This document shows positions 41,894 to 53,311 of a DNA stretch of 64,000 nucleotides, piece by piece. The number at the start of each line of letters is the position of its first letter. Position 1 is the first letter of the stretch. The notes under the pieces were generated by a model. The model saw only the letters and a program-made list of their open reading frames with translations, was not told the origin of the DNA and ran no database searches. This DNA comes from Alternaria dauci (Eukaryota; Ascomycota; Dothideomycetes; Pleosporales; Pleosporaceae), in the NCBI RefSeq assembly GCF_042100115.1, contig NC_091274.1:2790001-2854000 (forward strand). Reading direction: 5' to 3'. The translations under genes were made by a program, and so were the position numbers.

Positions 41894-43599
41894 TCACAGG
41901 ACAATATACTCGTGCATGGTTTTTTGAGTTCCGTTCGCATCCAGTATCCCGAGCCATCGTGCCGGGATATACTCGACCCAAAACCCGCCACTATGGTCAA
42001 TCCCAGCCTTTATGGTACAGTTCCATAGCCTTGTCTCCTCGACCGGCCAGCCGGTACGTGGGTTAACTTTAGCCTCCTCCAATTCGATCACTCGTTTGGA
42101 TACTACGGCGTGCTGCCGCGCGTCCCAAAGGCCTTCGCGGGGTGGATTACGTTCCAGGAGCGCTACTGCTTCTCGCCGAGTGGTGGGGCAACGACACTTT
42201 GTTGCAACAAAGTATAGCTGTGGGATTATCGCAATGTCAAACGTGAAGTGAGCGGTGTTGGGGCTGGCTGGCGGTGTAGAATCGATAACTTCCCGGGCGT
42301 AATGCACTATTTCCTTGAAATCGTCCGAATAAGCGTCGAAAGCTTTCTCAATCAAGCTTGCTGAGCATGAAACATGGACAAAAGTGGTGTGGTAAGAAGC
42401 TTTGAGTGCGCTAGCAGCCACGCCCTCCTCGTCGGAAAGCATGTTCTGGGATTCAAAGCGCCGCAAATCTTCATACCAACTCTGATGACGTGCCACAAGA
42501 TTGTCCCTTTCGTGATAAGCCTCGGTGCTCAGCTCCTGTTGGAGGATGGCTTTGCGGCCCATGGTATACAGATGGATGATAGTTGCGTTTCGGAGGTCAA
42601 AGTAGACCCGTTGCGCTTCTGAAAGGCTTTGAAACTGCCTATCACTATACACTGCTGGAATTGGACTTGTTATCTCCAGATCATCTTGAATACTCGGCTT
42701 GTATAGCAGAGCTTGCGCCATACCGCGGGTGAAAATTGGTATCACTGTCTCCTCAATCGAACTTGGTGTAGTTATCGAGCAGTTCGAAGATGTCTGACGG
42801 AAAGGCATGCTTGTTGGCCGACCATGGTACTCGGTCAGCCCTTGCCGACGCGCGGCCGCCAGTCTGAACCCGTTTCTCATATGTGTAAGGCCTGTGTGGT
42901 AGTTTCCTTGGAGGAACTCGATGCAAACAAACAGAAGACATGTGATTAGTCCAAGCTCAGGCGAGTACGATGCCTCCCCCATGCGATCGACCAAGCATCT
43001 GACAGATGTGTTGTAGTGGAACAACATGACCTTACGGTCGCGATTGGTAATGAAGCTCGAGCACGCATGCTTCATATCTCCAGGCTCGGTTTGACAAAGA
43101 GCACCCAAAGCTACCAATGCATGACGCACAGCAGGTTCTGAATGCGCCATCTGAATTGATATGCGCGACCAAAATTCCTTGTCGAAGCTAGTCGACAACG
43201 CCGGGCGGGCGCAATGGTAGTAGAATTCCAGAAAGCGCGCGCCATCTCCAAGACCGTCCAAGGCAGTTATCGCGTTTTGGGGACGGGAGGCCTGGCTGGA
43301 ATTCCAAATGTGGACCTTGAAGCCTCCTAGGCTTGCTTCATAGCCTTCGCACTTGCGGCCGGTACTCGTGCACCTAGAAATGTCAGTATACTGCAGCGAT
43401 CTGCAACTACAGGTGCTAGCGCTCACTTAAGACATTTTGGCTTCGTCTCATCGCACTTGACGTGTCGCACTCTGGAAGCAATCAGTTAGTGTCGGCAACA
43501 CAGTGTTGCATCTTCTACATACTTGCAAGTCCGGCAGCCTGTTTTCACTTTGGCATGGTGTTTGCGCGACTGGAATGCCAGACTGCTCTGGGACGACAT
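41894..43599 (-). CDS. Zn2Cys6 transcription factor, short-domain type
   Basis: Exons 43523-43599, 43427-43471 and 41894-43373 give about 533 residues. The zinc cluster lies at the very N-terminus: KTGCRTCK (exon 1), VRHVKCDETKPKCLK (exon 2), CTSTGRKCEGY (exon 3), the classical form KTGCxTCKxRxxKCDExxPxCxxC. The remaining protein is the alpha-helical regulatory region of the Zn2Cys6 family with the usual early motif FLEFYYHCARPALS and VRHALVALGAL. It probably acts in the nucleus. Its target genes are not apparent; the nearest neighbours are the tandem trio and a proline-rich protein gene. Both introns fall inside the zinc cluster, one of them leaving an exon of only 45 bases. Confidence 0.9.
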
Positions 43600-44171
43600 G
43601 TTGGATAAGAGCCAAGGGCGACGGTAGTGGCGAAGGGCAGATCCTTGACGAGGACGCCTGAAGACATCCAATCGGATGCGGTACTGTCCGTGCGCACCTA
43701 AGAAAGGTATAACGCGGTTGTATCACAATATGTTCTTTCATGGCGAAAGTGTATCTTCAGGCATGTAACTTCAATCTATACAGCTATATATACTTGGTTC
43801 AATTGTGATGTCAACAATAGAATGCTATCACGTGCTTTTACGAGTGACTACGTCACAAGATTATTAGCTCTACAGATTGCTCACGCGTGCGATCAATCCC
43901 CTCGAGGAAACACCAGACCACTTGTTAGCGGCGTCTTTCTTCCAACTGGCTACAAAGAGTGTAATAAGACGACTGTAGATATGGAACCTTACCCTGGCTT
44001 TCCGGACAGACTTATTATACCTGGGTATCATTCAAAAGCAAGCTTGCTACGTCTCTACCATTCAGCTCCCATGCAATAAGCAAACGAGCTTCGTCACTAT
44101 TCGTACAAATCCGTTTCGACCAAAGAACGTTTGTCCTCCTGGCCAATCATTCCACCACCTTCGCCCCATGG
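43600..44171. other. Intergenic, no gene seen
   Basis: Promoter of the Zn2Cys6 gene and 3' flank of the proline-rich protein gene. Somewhat AT-rich around 43.75-43.85 kb. Confidence 0.35.
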
Positions 44172-45073
44172 CTACTTGTTCTGGTTCGCCTTCTTTTGAA
44201 GCTCTGCGATGATGCTTTCAAGGAGCTTAGCAAGGCCCTTGTTAAAGCCATCTTTACACATTTCCATCATCTCCTTGTCGTAAACCGGATCCTTTCCGTC
44301 CTTCTCGCATAAGTCGCCCTTGAAGATGATCGCCAGTTCACCGTTTTCTGGTCTTACCGCGAGACACAGATAGCGGCGTGTGCCCTCTCGTCCAATGTAC
44401 AAGTCGATCTGTTTGAGTGACTGGATGCCGTTTGGCCCGAAGAGACCCCTTGGACCACTATAGGTTATAAGAGACGCCAAACGATCTGTTGGTGAACCTG
44501 TCAGTGGAAGAAAGTTATAATTTATGACAGGAGAGGTAACATACGGCATACTTTCTGTAGCGCGTCTGGATTCCTTATCCACCACTCGCTCAGGTTGTCT
44601 CGGAGAACCAAATAAATTCGATCGGAGATCATGTTCAAAGTGATACACCCGAGCGGTTCAGGATGGACCATTGGCTCGTACGCTGGCGGCGCTGATGGTG
44701 GCACAGGAGGCATCTGTAAAGTAAGGGGCGGCATGTGGCTCGCTGGCGGAGTCTGGTAGGCGGAAGCGTATGCGGGAGCATACGCTGTTGGCGGGATATT
44801 CATGCGCGATGGATGGAACTGGGACACAGATGCATTGGGCGGCATCGAAGGGGAAGGGAGGCCAGGGGCAGGCGAGGGGGCTGCTGTTACGGTCGTGGCG
44901 CGAATGGGGTTCTGCTTTTGGAAAGCATCCAGTCTCTGGAGCGCTTCATCGGCGGGACGAGAGTAGGGGTGGCTGCCCACTCCATTTGGTGGTTGATCTG
45001 GGGGAGAATGACTCGCGTTGTAAGCCCTCAAGGCTGTGTAGAGTTGCGACTCAATGCTTGACTTCTCCGACAT
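44172..45073 (-). CDS. Proline-rich hypothetical protein
   Basis: Exons 44545-45073 and 44172-44497 (47-base intron with GTATGT donor and CACTGACAG end) give about 284 residues. Residues 20-145 are disordered, rich in Pro, Ala and Ser, with tracts such as MPPLTLQMPPVPPSAPP. The C-terminal half appears folded: CITLNMISDRIYLVLRDNL, then LKQIDLYIGREGTRRYLCLA and a terminal helix with many charged residues. No signal peptide or membrane segment. I cannot name a family; a proline-rich arm often serves as a protein-protein contact surface, which is inference here. Confidence 0.65.
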
Positions 45074-45982
45074 GAGGACGTATCAGAAAAAAGGACGTGG
45101 AGACTTGAGCAGTGAGTGCTTGTGGTATGCGGTCGCAAAGAGATGTTATTGGTAATTTGATCGTTTGGAGCCGAAATGACTAGAGAAATAGTTTGGCCAA
45201 AAGTGAGGGTGAATGCGAAAGAGACTAGCCCTTGTGTGGGTGATAAGAGACCTTTCGAGACTTGTCACATCGCTTCTTGACAATACCCCAGAGACAAAGG
45301 TGGTCGTCACCCCAGAATTACGACCCGTTGATTGGGTAATGTCGCCTTGCACAAGAACGAGGAATTTGTTAATGTCGTTGATAGAGATGATTCGCCAATC
45401 CATGTTTGACCGTCGTGGACCAATCGCGTATCAGAACTTGGTAAGATTTGGTGGTTCGCAGAATGGTGACGAGGAGTCCAGCAACAAAAAAAATTGCGGA
45501 ACACATCCACAAGTGCTGGCGGACGAAACATGGATAGAAGTGGGCGTGGCCATGCCGCTGTTTAGTAGAGATGTGTTCAGTATGCAAGTGTCAGCACGTG
45601 ATGGGCTTCAATCTACAAAGTCACGAAGTAGCATCGTTGGTGTTGCCCGGGCGGAGAGGAAAAAGCTTGGAAGACGAAAATAGCGTTGCGCTAGCCCCAA
45701 GACGCACATGACCTGCATTGTGGGACTAGTGCGGCTCGGGAAGTGTCAACAGTGCGCATTCACTCCTGACAACCGCCCCCATAGTATCCCTGACCCTCGT
45801 CGCACCCCACCGCGCCTTCTCTCGTTACTGTTTACCTTGCAGACGTTCACTCGCTAGCCGTCTGCACCTTCCTCCGCTATCAAACCTCACTCACTACCGT
45901 CGCCAACACGACGCTTCCGCCCTACACCGCGCCCGACCCGCCGTAATCCGGAGCGACACCGCACGTTTCACCCTCAGCGAAC
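45074..45982. promoter_or_regulatory. Divergent intergenic region, proline-rich protein / CHS7
   Basis: A 0.9 kb gap between divergent start codons. Plus-strand frames in it have no gene character. The last 150 bases before CHS7 are C-rich, as is common in leaders of fungal housekeeping genes. Confidence 0.4.
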
Positions 45983-47086
45983 ATGGGCTTCGGCGACTTT
46001 CAGTCGCTTTGCGAAAAGGCACCGCTGCCGCTATGCGCCCTTGTGGGCCACCAGGATATCAATAATGGCGTGGGCATCCAGACCGAGTGCTATGCGCGGA
46101 CGGTCGAGATTGCGAATACCCTCATTTTCGAGACGGCGAATGACTTTATGCACATCTTGGCCATGGTCATGACAGTGGTCATGATTATCCATGTGCGCTC
46201 CAAGTTTACAGCTGTTGGTACGTTGGCGCATTGCGGGATATCCTCGGGAGCTTCTACTAACGCACCACAGGGCGAAAGGAGATCACGTCCTTTTTCTACA
46301 TCTACCTCTTCCTCACCGTTATATCGCTCGTCCTCGACGCCGGTGTCGCCGCCCCTGGCTCTGCCGCTTACCCATACTTCGCCGCCGCCCAAAATGGTCT
46401 CGTCTCGGCACTATGTACCTGCTTGCTGATCAACGGCTTCGTCGGTTTCCAGCTCTACGAAGACGGCACAACGCTATCAGTATGGCTACTGCGTCTTTCC
46501 ACCCTCGTCATGTTCATCGTCGGCGGTGCTGTGAACCTCTTGACCTTCAAGGGCTGGGCCGGACTGGACCCTAAAAACCCCGTCGGTATCTTCGTCGTTA
46601 CCTACATTGTCAACGCCATCTGCCTCTTCATCTACACGGTCAGCCAGATCATTCTGGTGGTTGGAACACTCGAAGACCGCTGGCCCCTCGGCGATATCTC
46701 GTTTGGCGTCTTCTTCTTCGTCATTGGTCAAGTCATCCTCTACGTCTTCAGCGACACCATCTGCGACCAAGTACAGCACTACATTGATGGCCTCTTCTTT
46801 GCTACCATTTGCAATCTGCTCGCAGTCATGATGGTCTACAAGGTACACTAGCTCTTACCACACCGCATGTTGAACCACACTAACATTCATATAGTACTGG
46901 GACTCCATCACCCGCGAGGATCTCGAATTCTCCGTCGGCGTCAAGCAGCACAACTGGGAGATCAAAGAGCCTCTGGACTACGAAGACAAGCGCGGCACCA
47001 TGTACCAACAATCCGATTACGAGCCATCACTATACCAGCAACCATACCACCCGCGCAACTCGCACTACTCCGCCGTTGGCCATTAA
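45983..47086 (+). CDS. CHS7: Chitin synthase export chaperone
   Basis: Exons 45983-46217, 46271-46842 and 46895-47086 give about 332 residues, the size of Chs7. The family start [18 protein letters not shown] is present. Seven hydrophobic segments follow, among them [36 protein letters not shown] and [18 protein letters not shown], with the conserved [18 protein letters not shown] before the last intron. The C-terminal tail ([14 protein letters not shown]) is cytosolic and ends in a Tyr/Gln-rich stretch. Chs7 sits in the ER membrane and is needed for folding and exit of class IV-type chitin synthase (Chs3), so it controls wall chitin. Both introns are 52-53 bases with CTAAC branch sites. Confidence 0.95.
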
Positions 47087-47829
47087 ACTTACGATAGCCT
47101 CTCGTGCCTATCTCACCCCGAATGATTTTTTGCACATACCTTTATACGCATAGGACGGAGTTTGGCGTATCCATGCTTCGGCAAAACGATTCGGCGCTTT
47201 TTTTTGGAACGACTTGGGAGGATACAGAGCCTGCGAAAGCACCTGATAGTGTGCTTTTCAGCAGCACTACGCACACGCGATTACGACCATTTTTAGCGCT
47301 TATATAGTATATACTAATACAAATCTCTCACAGCGACCGAAGTCGCCGATTTGCGCATCGTGATGTCCGAACCGACGTCTCCTCATGGTTGCGCACGAAG
47401 TGCCATGTTGAAACGTCGCCTACATTTTCCTAGCCCTCGACGCCAGAATCATTGCTTTGGATATCCTTGCTACATTATTGGGGAATAACGTCGACTTCCA
47501 TTTCTTCCCAAATCTTGGGAGAATACATATCCGGCTCCTTCCCCGGATTCGCTGTTGGGTCATGATACGCTAGTGAGTGGGACGATGTGCGTCCCCGCTT
47601 GCCGATGCACCTCCGGATATCGCGTTCGGCAGCCATGCGGCATCTGTTGAGCGACCATCTCAAGGCCTTATCTTATAGCACCGCGGACTGGATGTCGTCG
47701 TCTCTTTTAGGCTTTCGACCATTTGTTCACTGCGCATGATTACTTGTCATCATCACATCATTCACGGGTCCGGACTGCAATTCACCAGAGTCTCAACAGA
47801 GGATAACCGATCATAATTACAACAACACG
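47087..47829. other. Intergenic, no gene seen
   Basis: 3' flank of CHS7 and promoter of the monooxygenase gene. No other feature. Confidence 0.4.
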
Positions 47830-49817
47830 ATGCCAAAGACAGACATTCTCATCGCCGGTTCTGGCTCCGCTGGTATCTTTGCGGCAACTTGGCTCGCGAT
47901 TTTCAACATACCCTTTACCATTCTAGAAAGACGATCCGGGCCGCTAGAGATTGGTCAAGCAGACGGCGTGCAAGTCCGTACAGTAGAGATCTACGAATCA
48001 TTCGGTCTATCAGAAGAGCTGTTGCGGGAAGCATATCACATCCTGGAAGTGTGTTTCTGGGGGGTGGATGAAGATGGCAGCGGAAATGCGAAAGGTGGTA
48101 TCAAGAGGAAGAGCAGATCCGTCGACACAGAGAAGGGTTTAAGTCACTTGCCGCATGTGATACTGAACCAAGCCCGTATGAACGGATTAATGCTAGGCAG
48201 GATCGAGACTGTGATGAGAGAGAGGGGGGCGTGGAAAGAAGGCACAAGCAACGGCATCGAGTATGGATGGGCTGTCAAAGCTGTCGACATTGACGAGATG
48301 AGCAAAGACGACCCAAATGCGCATTGTGTCAAAGTCACTGCAGAGAAAGACGGAAAAGAAAAAGTCTGGGAAGCAAAGTACGTCCTAGGCTGCGATGGCG
48401 CACATTCGACTATCCGAAAAGCACTCGACATCCGCATGCTGGGCGATACTTCCGACACCGTCTGGGGCGTCATGGATGTCTACCCGCTTACTTCCTTTCC
48501 CGACATCCGTCGCAAATGCACCATACACAGCGCCGCTGGCAACCTGCTCATCATCCCGCGCGAGGGTGGCCAGCTAGTCCGTTTCTATATCCAACTTCCC
48601 GCAGGCGTACATCCCAAGGAAGTGAAACTGGCCGACTTGCAAGACCAGGCTCGACAAATCTTTGCGCCGTATACCATGGACTTTGCAGACGTGTTCTGGT
48701 GGAGCGCATATAGTATCGGACAGCGTCTTGCGTCTGCTTTCCACGCTCACAACCGCGTGTTTCTGACTGGCGATGCGTGTCATACGCATTCGCCAAAAGC
48801 AGGACAGGGAATGAATGTGTCGCTTCAAGATGGCTACAACATTGGCTGGAAGCTAGGATTCGTATTATCTGGTCTCTCGCCTCCATCCCTGATCTCGACA
48901 TATGTCACTGAACGAAGCAAGACAGCGGCCGATCTCATCGCGTTTGACAGAGAGCTTGCCAAGATGTTCAGCCGGAAAGAAAAGTACGAGGGTGAGTTTG
49001 CCGACTATTTCACGAAAAGCGGGCGTTATATGGCGGGCTTCACGGCGAGATACGAAGACTCCATGGTCACTAGTGGGATGCGAAGCGATGGTAGTGTGGC
49101 GACCGCAGTCACGGTAGGAATGCGCTTCCCGAGTGCACAGGTCATACGGTTTTGCGACTGCAAGGCTGTGCAGTTACAGAGTGTGCTCAAGAGCGATGGA
49201 AGATGGCGGGTCGTGATATTTGCTGGGGATGTCAATCAGGCAGCGCACCAGAAGCGATTGAATGAGGTATGGTCTCCAACCTTTGAAGGCTACCCACCGT
49301 ACTAATATTGCATAGCTGGCTGAAGCTCTTGAATCAACCGCCCGTCGATACACATCCGCGACGAACCACATCGACAGCGTTATCGAACCTATCCTGGTGC
49401 TGAGTAGCAAGTTCAACGAAACCGAACAAGAACGCATACCGGACTACTTCTGGCCCAAGAGCGGGAAGTGGGGTATACGCGGTATGTTTCATTCTCGCTC
49501 CTGAAACCAAAGCATGCTGACAATTACTTTAGATCTCCACAAGACATACGTCGACGACGAACATTACAACTCCGGTCACGGACGCGCTTACGAGAGATAC
49601 GGTGTCAACCCGGATGTGGGCGCTGTAGTCATTGTTAGGCCAGATCAATGTAAGCGACCATGACTGAATGACAGATGGAAGACGAACATACTAATGCGAT
49701 GTAGATGTTTCCATGGTCACGACTCTGGAAAACTTTGAGGGTATCGCCAAGTTCTTTGCAGGTTTTTTGATTGAGCAGGCGGCAATGTCAAGCGCGGGCG
49801 CAAGCGCGAGACTATGA
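47830..49817 (+). CDS. FAD-dependent phenol 2-monooxygenase-type hydroxylase
   Basis: Exons 47830-49266, 49316-49481, 49533-49649 and 49705-49817 give about 610 residues, near the length of Trichosporon-type phenol hydroxylases. The N-terminal dinucleotide-binding fold is seen in ILIAGSGSAGIFAATWLA and TILERR (residues 6-34). The second FAD motif GDACHTHSPKAGQGMN, near residue 320, is followed by DGYNIGWKLGF, both diagnostic of the PHBH-fold class A monooxygenases. The last 150 residues form the thioredoxin-like C-terminal domain, reached only by splicing three short introns. It is expected to hydroxylate a phenolic ring with NADPH and O2 in the cytosol. The actual phenol is unknown. No other aromatic-degradation gene is adjacent, though an AtuA-like gene lies 3.5 kb further. 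Confidence 0.9.
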
Positions 49818-52800
49818 TAGACATGACTGGTACGGTAGTAGACTTCACGGTACTTGGGTGCTAGTCAAGATTGGTTTCACGTGCAGAGTTGCGAAATCTA
49901 TTAGTATAAATACTCGTCGACATCAAGCTGTCTTTTTGCATCTACTTCTCATTGAGTTCACCAGAAAGGCAAAACTCCAGCTCAATGGCTCCGGAGTTTA
50001 TCATGTCCTAATCATTGATCAAAAGTCATTATGCACAGATTTGCAACTAATTCATCTTACTGTTTGGCGACACGACCCGCGCCCACTGCATCAAAAATTT
50101 AAGCATATCAAAGCCATGTCTTTATTGTTTCCTAGACTAGCGATAAGAAACTTTGGAAAACAGAACTATGTCGCTCTCCACTCGAGAGGAATTACAAAGG
50201 CCAAGCGGACAGAGAGCGAAACCAGTGATTGAAAATACTCATCTTTTCCAAAGTTCGCCTACGCTTGTTTCCATGCAACAAGGGATTTGGAAAACCTCCC
50301 CGCGAGCTCAAAACTGAAGATCAACCACCAATGACTCTGGCTGCTCTGCGAATCATAAATCGATATCAGCTCACTCCATGTCTTGCTCGTCGGAGAAAGC
50401 TGCGCCATATACTATATACTTCAGCTGTGAACAGTACCACAATCATTCTGCAAACTGCAGCTATACATTTTCGTTTACTAGGGAAAGTCTACGGCAGGCT
50501 TGCGTGGCCTTTTACCAGCTGGCGATATAAAAACTCGTTCGCGAAGTACAAGTCTTGTTTATCAAACTCGTCCATTAGAATCAATTATCAAAAAATCTCT
50601 GACGCAAACCATATGTTCTCCTCTGCGTTTAAGACCTCAGAGGTTGCTTCAAAAGAATCATGACGAGTTTTCGTGGCTGAATCTTTCGATGGAAAAAATT
50701 TGGAACGGTGCGACGGAATATTGCTGCGCAGTATTTCCCGAAACGAATCACGCCCACTGTTATATTTCGACAATTTATTCCTGCCCCTGTTCTAGAAAAT
50801 CAAAAACCTCTACTGTTTTCTAGCATGTGTGATGTCGAGGATCGTCAGCCTAGCATGTCTTCATAGGACCCATCACCGTGCTTGTATGACACAAAGTACA
50901 GATGACGATACCATGGTATCTGCCTCGATAAGGCCTTCATTCAAGCCTGAAGCGGGGCGCGTGGCTCCTTCGACCTTCGAAATATTGTGAAGTAACCTGG
51001 CAGGGTCTATGCTCCCTACTGTCGCTTGCGGCTTGTCATAATCAAGTCATGGGTAACAACCTGCATCGTCTGATTCGACCCACACGACGCGGAGCAAAAG
51101 ACCGCAGGACACTACAATCTACACCTCTTCTCTCTTCATACTCTATACAGTAACACGCCTTCGGCCTTTGTTTCCGCTCCATCCTCCTACTTTCCACACT
51201 TACTACAAACAGCCTGTTCCATTACCCACTTCTACGTATTACCTGCCATGACCTGTTGTCACGCCACGATAATGGCCGGGAACTCATACCGCAGCAATCA
51301 GAGCCCGAATTATTGGTTTTCCAAAAGCGGTAATAGGGGACCGTGACGTTTGGTGTTTCGGGGACACATTACAGAGCTGGGCATTGCGCGCCAATCAAAC
51401 GTCGACGCAATCCAAAAAGTTCCGGGTTTCCGGGTAGCATGGCCGAGAAAGATGGACCAATAAGTGGATACTCCGACAACGAAAATGCCCGAGAGCTGCT
51501 TAGCCGATACTCTCGGCTAAACGTGCCTTTCTGTGGTAGGACTCTTGATTCTCGTTGAGGTTGACCTACCAAAATATGAAGTTTTCGCAAACGATGAAAA
51601 GAGGCGGCGCGTTGCACTCTAAAATGTTTGCGTGATCCTGACCAGCATTACGTCATACCTCTCTGTAACCCAGCCCGTGAAGTACGAACATAAGCCCATC
51701 CACTGCTGATCCTCTTATCTTCTCCTTCATCACATACCAAAATGTTGACACCATGTGTTCGCCTAAGGGCCATGTACACATGACATGGCGCAAACAGGTT
51801 CGAGAGACATGCATGTCTTCCACGGCCAGGAACGCGCTACTACATAAACTTATCAGGACCAGTCGATATGCTGCTCTCTAACCCACCATGTCTCTCTCTC
51901 CTGGGAAAAAAATGGCAAAACCTGCATCTGACGTCTCTTTTTCTGCACTTCAAATTAACATGTGCTGACAGCATGGGCCTCTGCGGCTGTTATCCAGGCC
52001 AAGCAGTTATCATTTGTTCTGAAAAAAGCGCAATCATCGCCGGCATGATTGGAAGACGACGATGAGATGTCAACCTTGGAAACTAGAAGCATCGAGGCCT
52101 ACACAAAACTCTCACCCCAAAATACACTCCCCTCTACTCCTCGACCACATAGTTTTGGAAACTAAACTGGTTGGCCAAAGCTGCATATTCGGTGTACTTG
52201 TCTCCTCTTCTCAAAACCTACCTAGGTACTCAACGAAATTCTGAAAAGATCGCTTTTCATGCAAAAAGGAGGTGAATCGTACTTATGCTCTGCTGAAAAC
52301 TCTGTTCCACCAAGCTACGAGCGCTGGCTGAGTGCGGAGTTGCCTAAAACCGTAAATGGCGATGATACGCACATGTCGACTGAGTCGAAAAAGTTGACAT
52401 CGGCAAAAATGTGGGATTGCCCCGAGCCCTTCTTTACAACTTCAAATACCAGACCACAATTGCATGTTGGTAGGCAAAGTCCGCTACAATGAAAACAAAT
52501 GATTAAAGGACACCAAGACCAGAATGTTAGAAGTCAACCGCGGGGTCGTGACATGACGGTCTCACACTCCGAGGTTCAGTTCAAAAAATGCCAATTGTCG
52601 TTCTTAAAAATAAAATATTATGGTAGAATGGCTGCTAGACCCTGTTCAACAGTCTTTACACGAACTTAGGGCACTGAAATCTGTATAAATGCCTCCTTTC
52701 CGACAGGCCCTTGGTCTCCATCTCTCCTACCTATTCTCTCGAAAAGGAAAACAAAAGGATAGAAAAAAACGATAATGTCTGTTGTGCTCTCTTGCTTCCC

Positions 52801-53311
52801 CCCGAAAATCAGATACAACTACTACGATTGCCAAAACCGATCTCCTATGGTCCATTCAATGACACGGTTTCTCAAGGAATCGCAGAGCTGGATTAACCTG
52901 AGCGACAGTGAAACAATTTCTGGCTCTTCTATATCATAAAAGTCTCGAGGAGGTACCATGGGTTCGAAAAGGTCATTGCCCGCTATCCGGAATGTCAGCA
53001 TCATCGCGCAGTGTTTTGAAAACCATTAGATATCTTCTTCGAAACTTTTATGTGAAGAAGAAGACGATTGCAAATCAGTATGAAAGGAATTTTGCTGTTC
53101 GGACATGTGCAATATAATACAGAGTACAAAAACTATGTCAAAACTTCATCGAAAGATTCAGGGTATCACTTCATGGTCGCGGAAAGCAAACTTTTGGCTT
53201 ATCAAAAGCTTTCCTGACAGGGTCATGTACATGGCTCTCATCTTTGTTTATATACACGGAACGACTACGCCGGATTGGCAACAAGCACTAGCCATGTGCA
53301 ATTTCGTTTAC
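49818..53311. other. Gene desert of 3.5 kb, A/T-run rich
   Basis: Three and a half kilobases without a credible gene. The DNA is moderately AT-rich with many AAAA and TTTT runs, especially at 50.0-50.8 and 51.9-53.2 kb. A number of 60-150 codon frames on the plus strand have unusual Lys/Ser-rich composition and no domain. It is not visibly derived from a known transposon. Confidence 0.45.

Noticed and set aside
45213..45683. Plus-strand frame of 156 codons between the proline-rich gene and CHS7
   Set aside because: No domain, no good start context and no conserved-looking motif; treated as intergenic.
46031..46848. Acidic minus-strand frames opposite CHS7
   Set aside because: Antisense shadow of a membrane protein gene; CHS7 homology is unambiguous.
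49771..50663. Two consecutive plus-strand frames at the beginning of the gene desert
   Set aside because: Low-quality composition with many Lys and Ser from A/T runs; the first overlaps the end of the monooxygenase in another frame.
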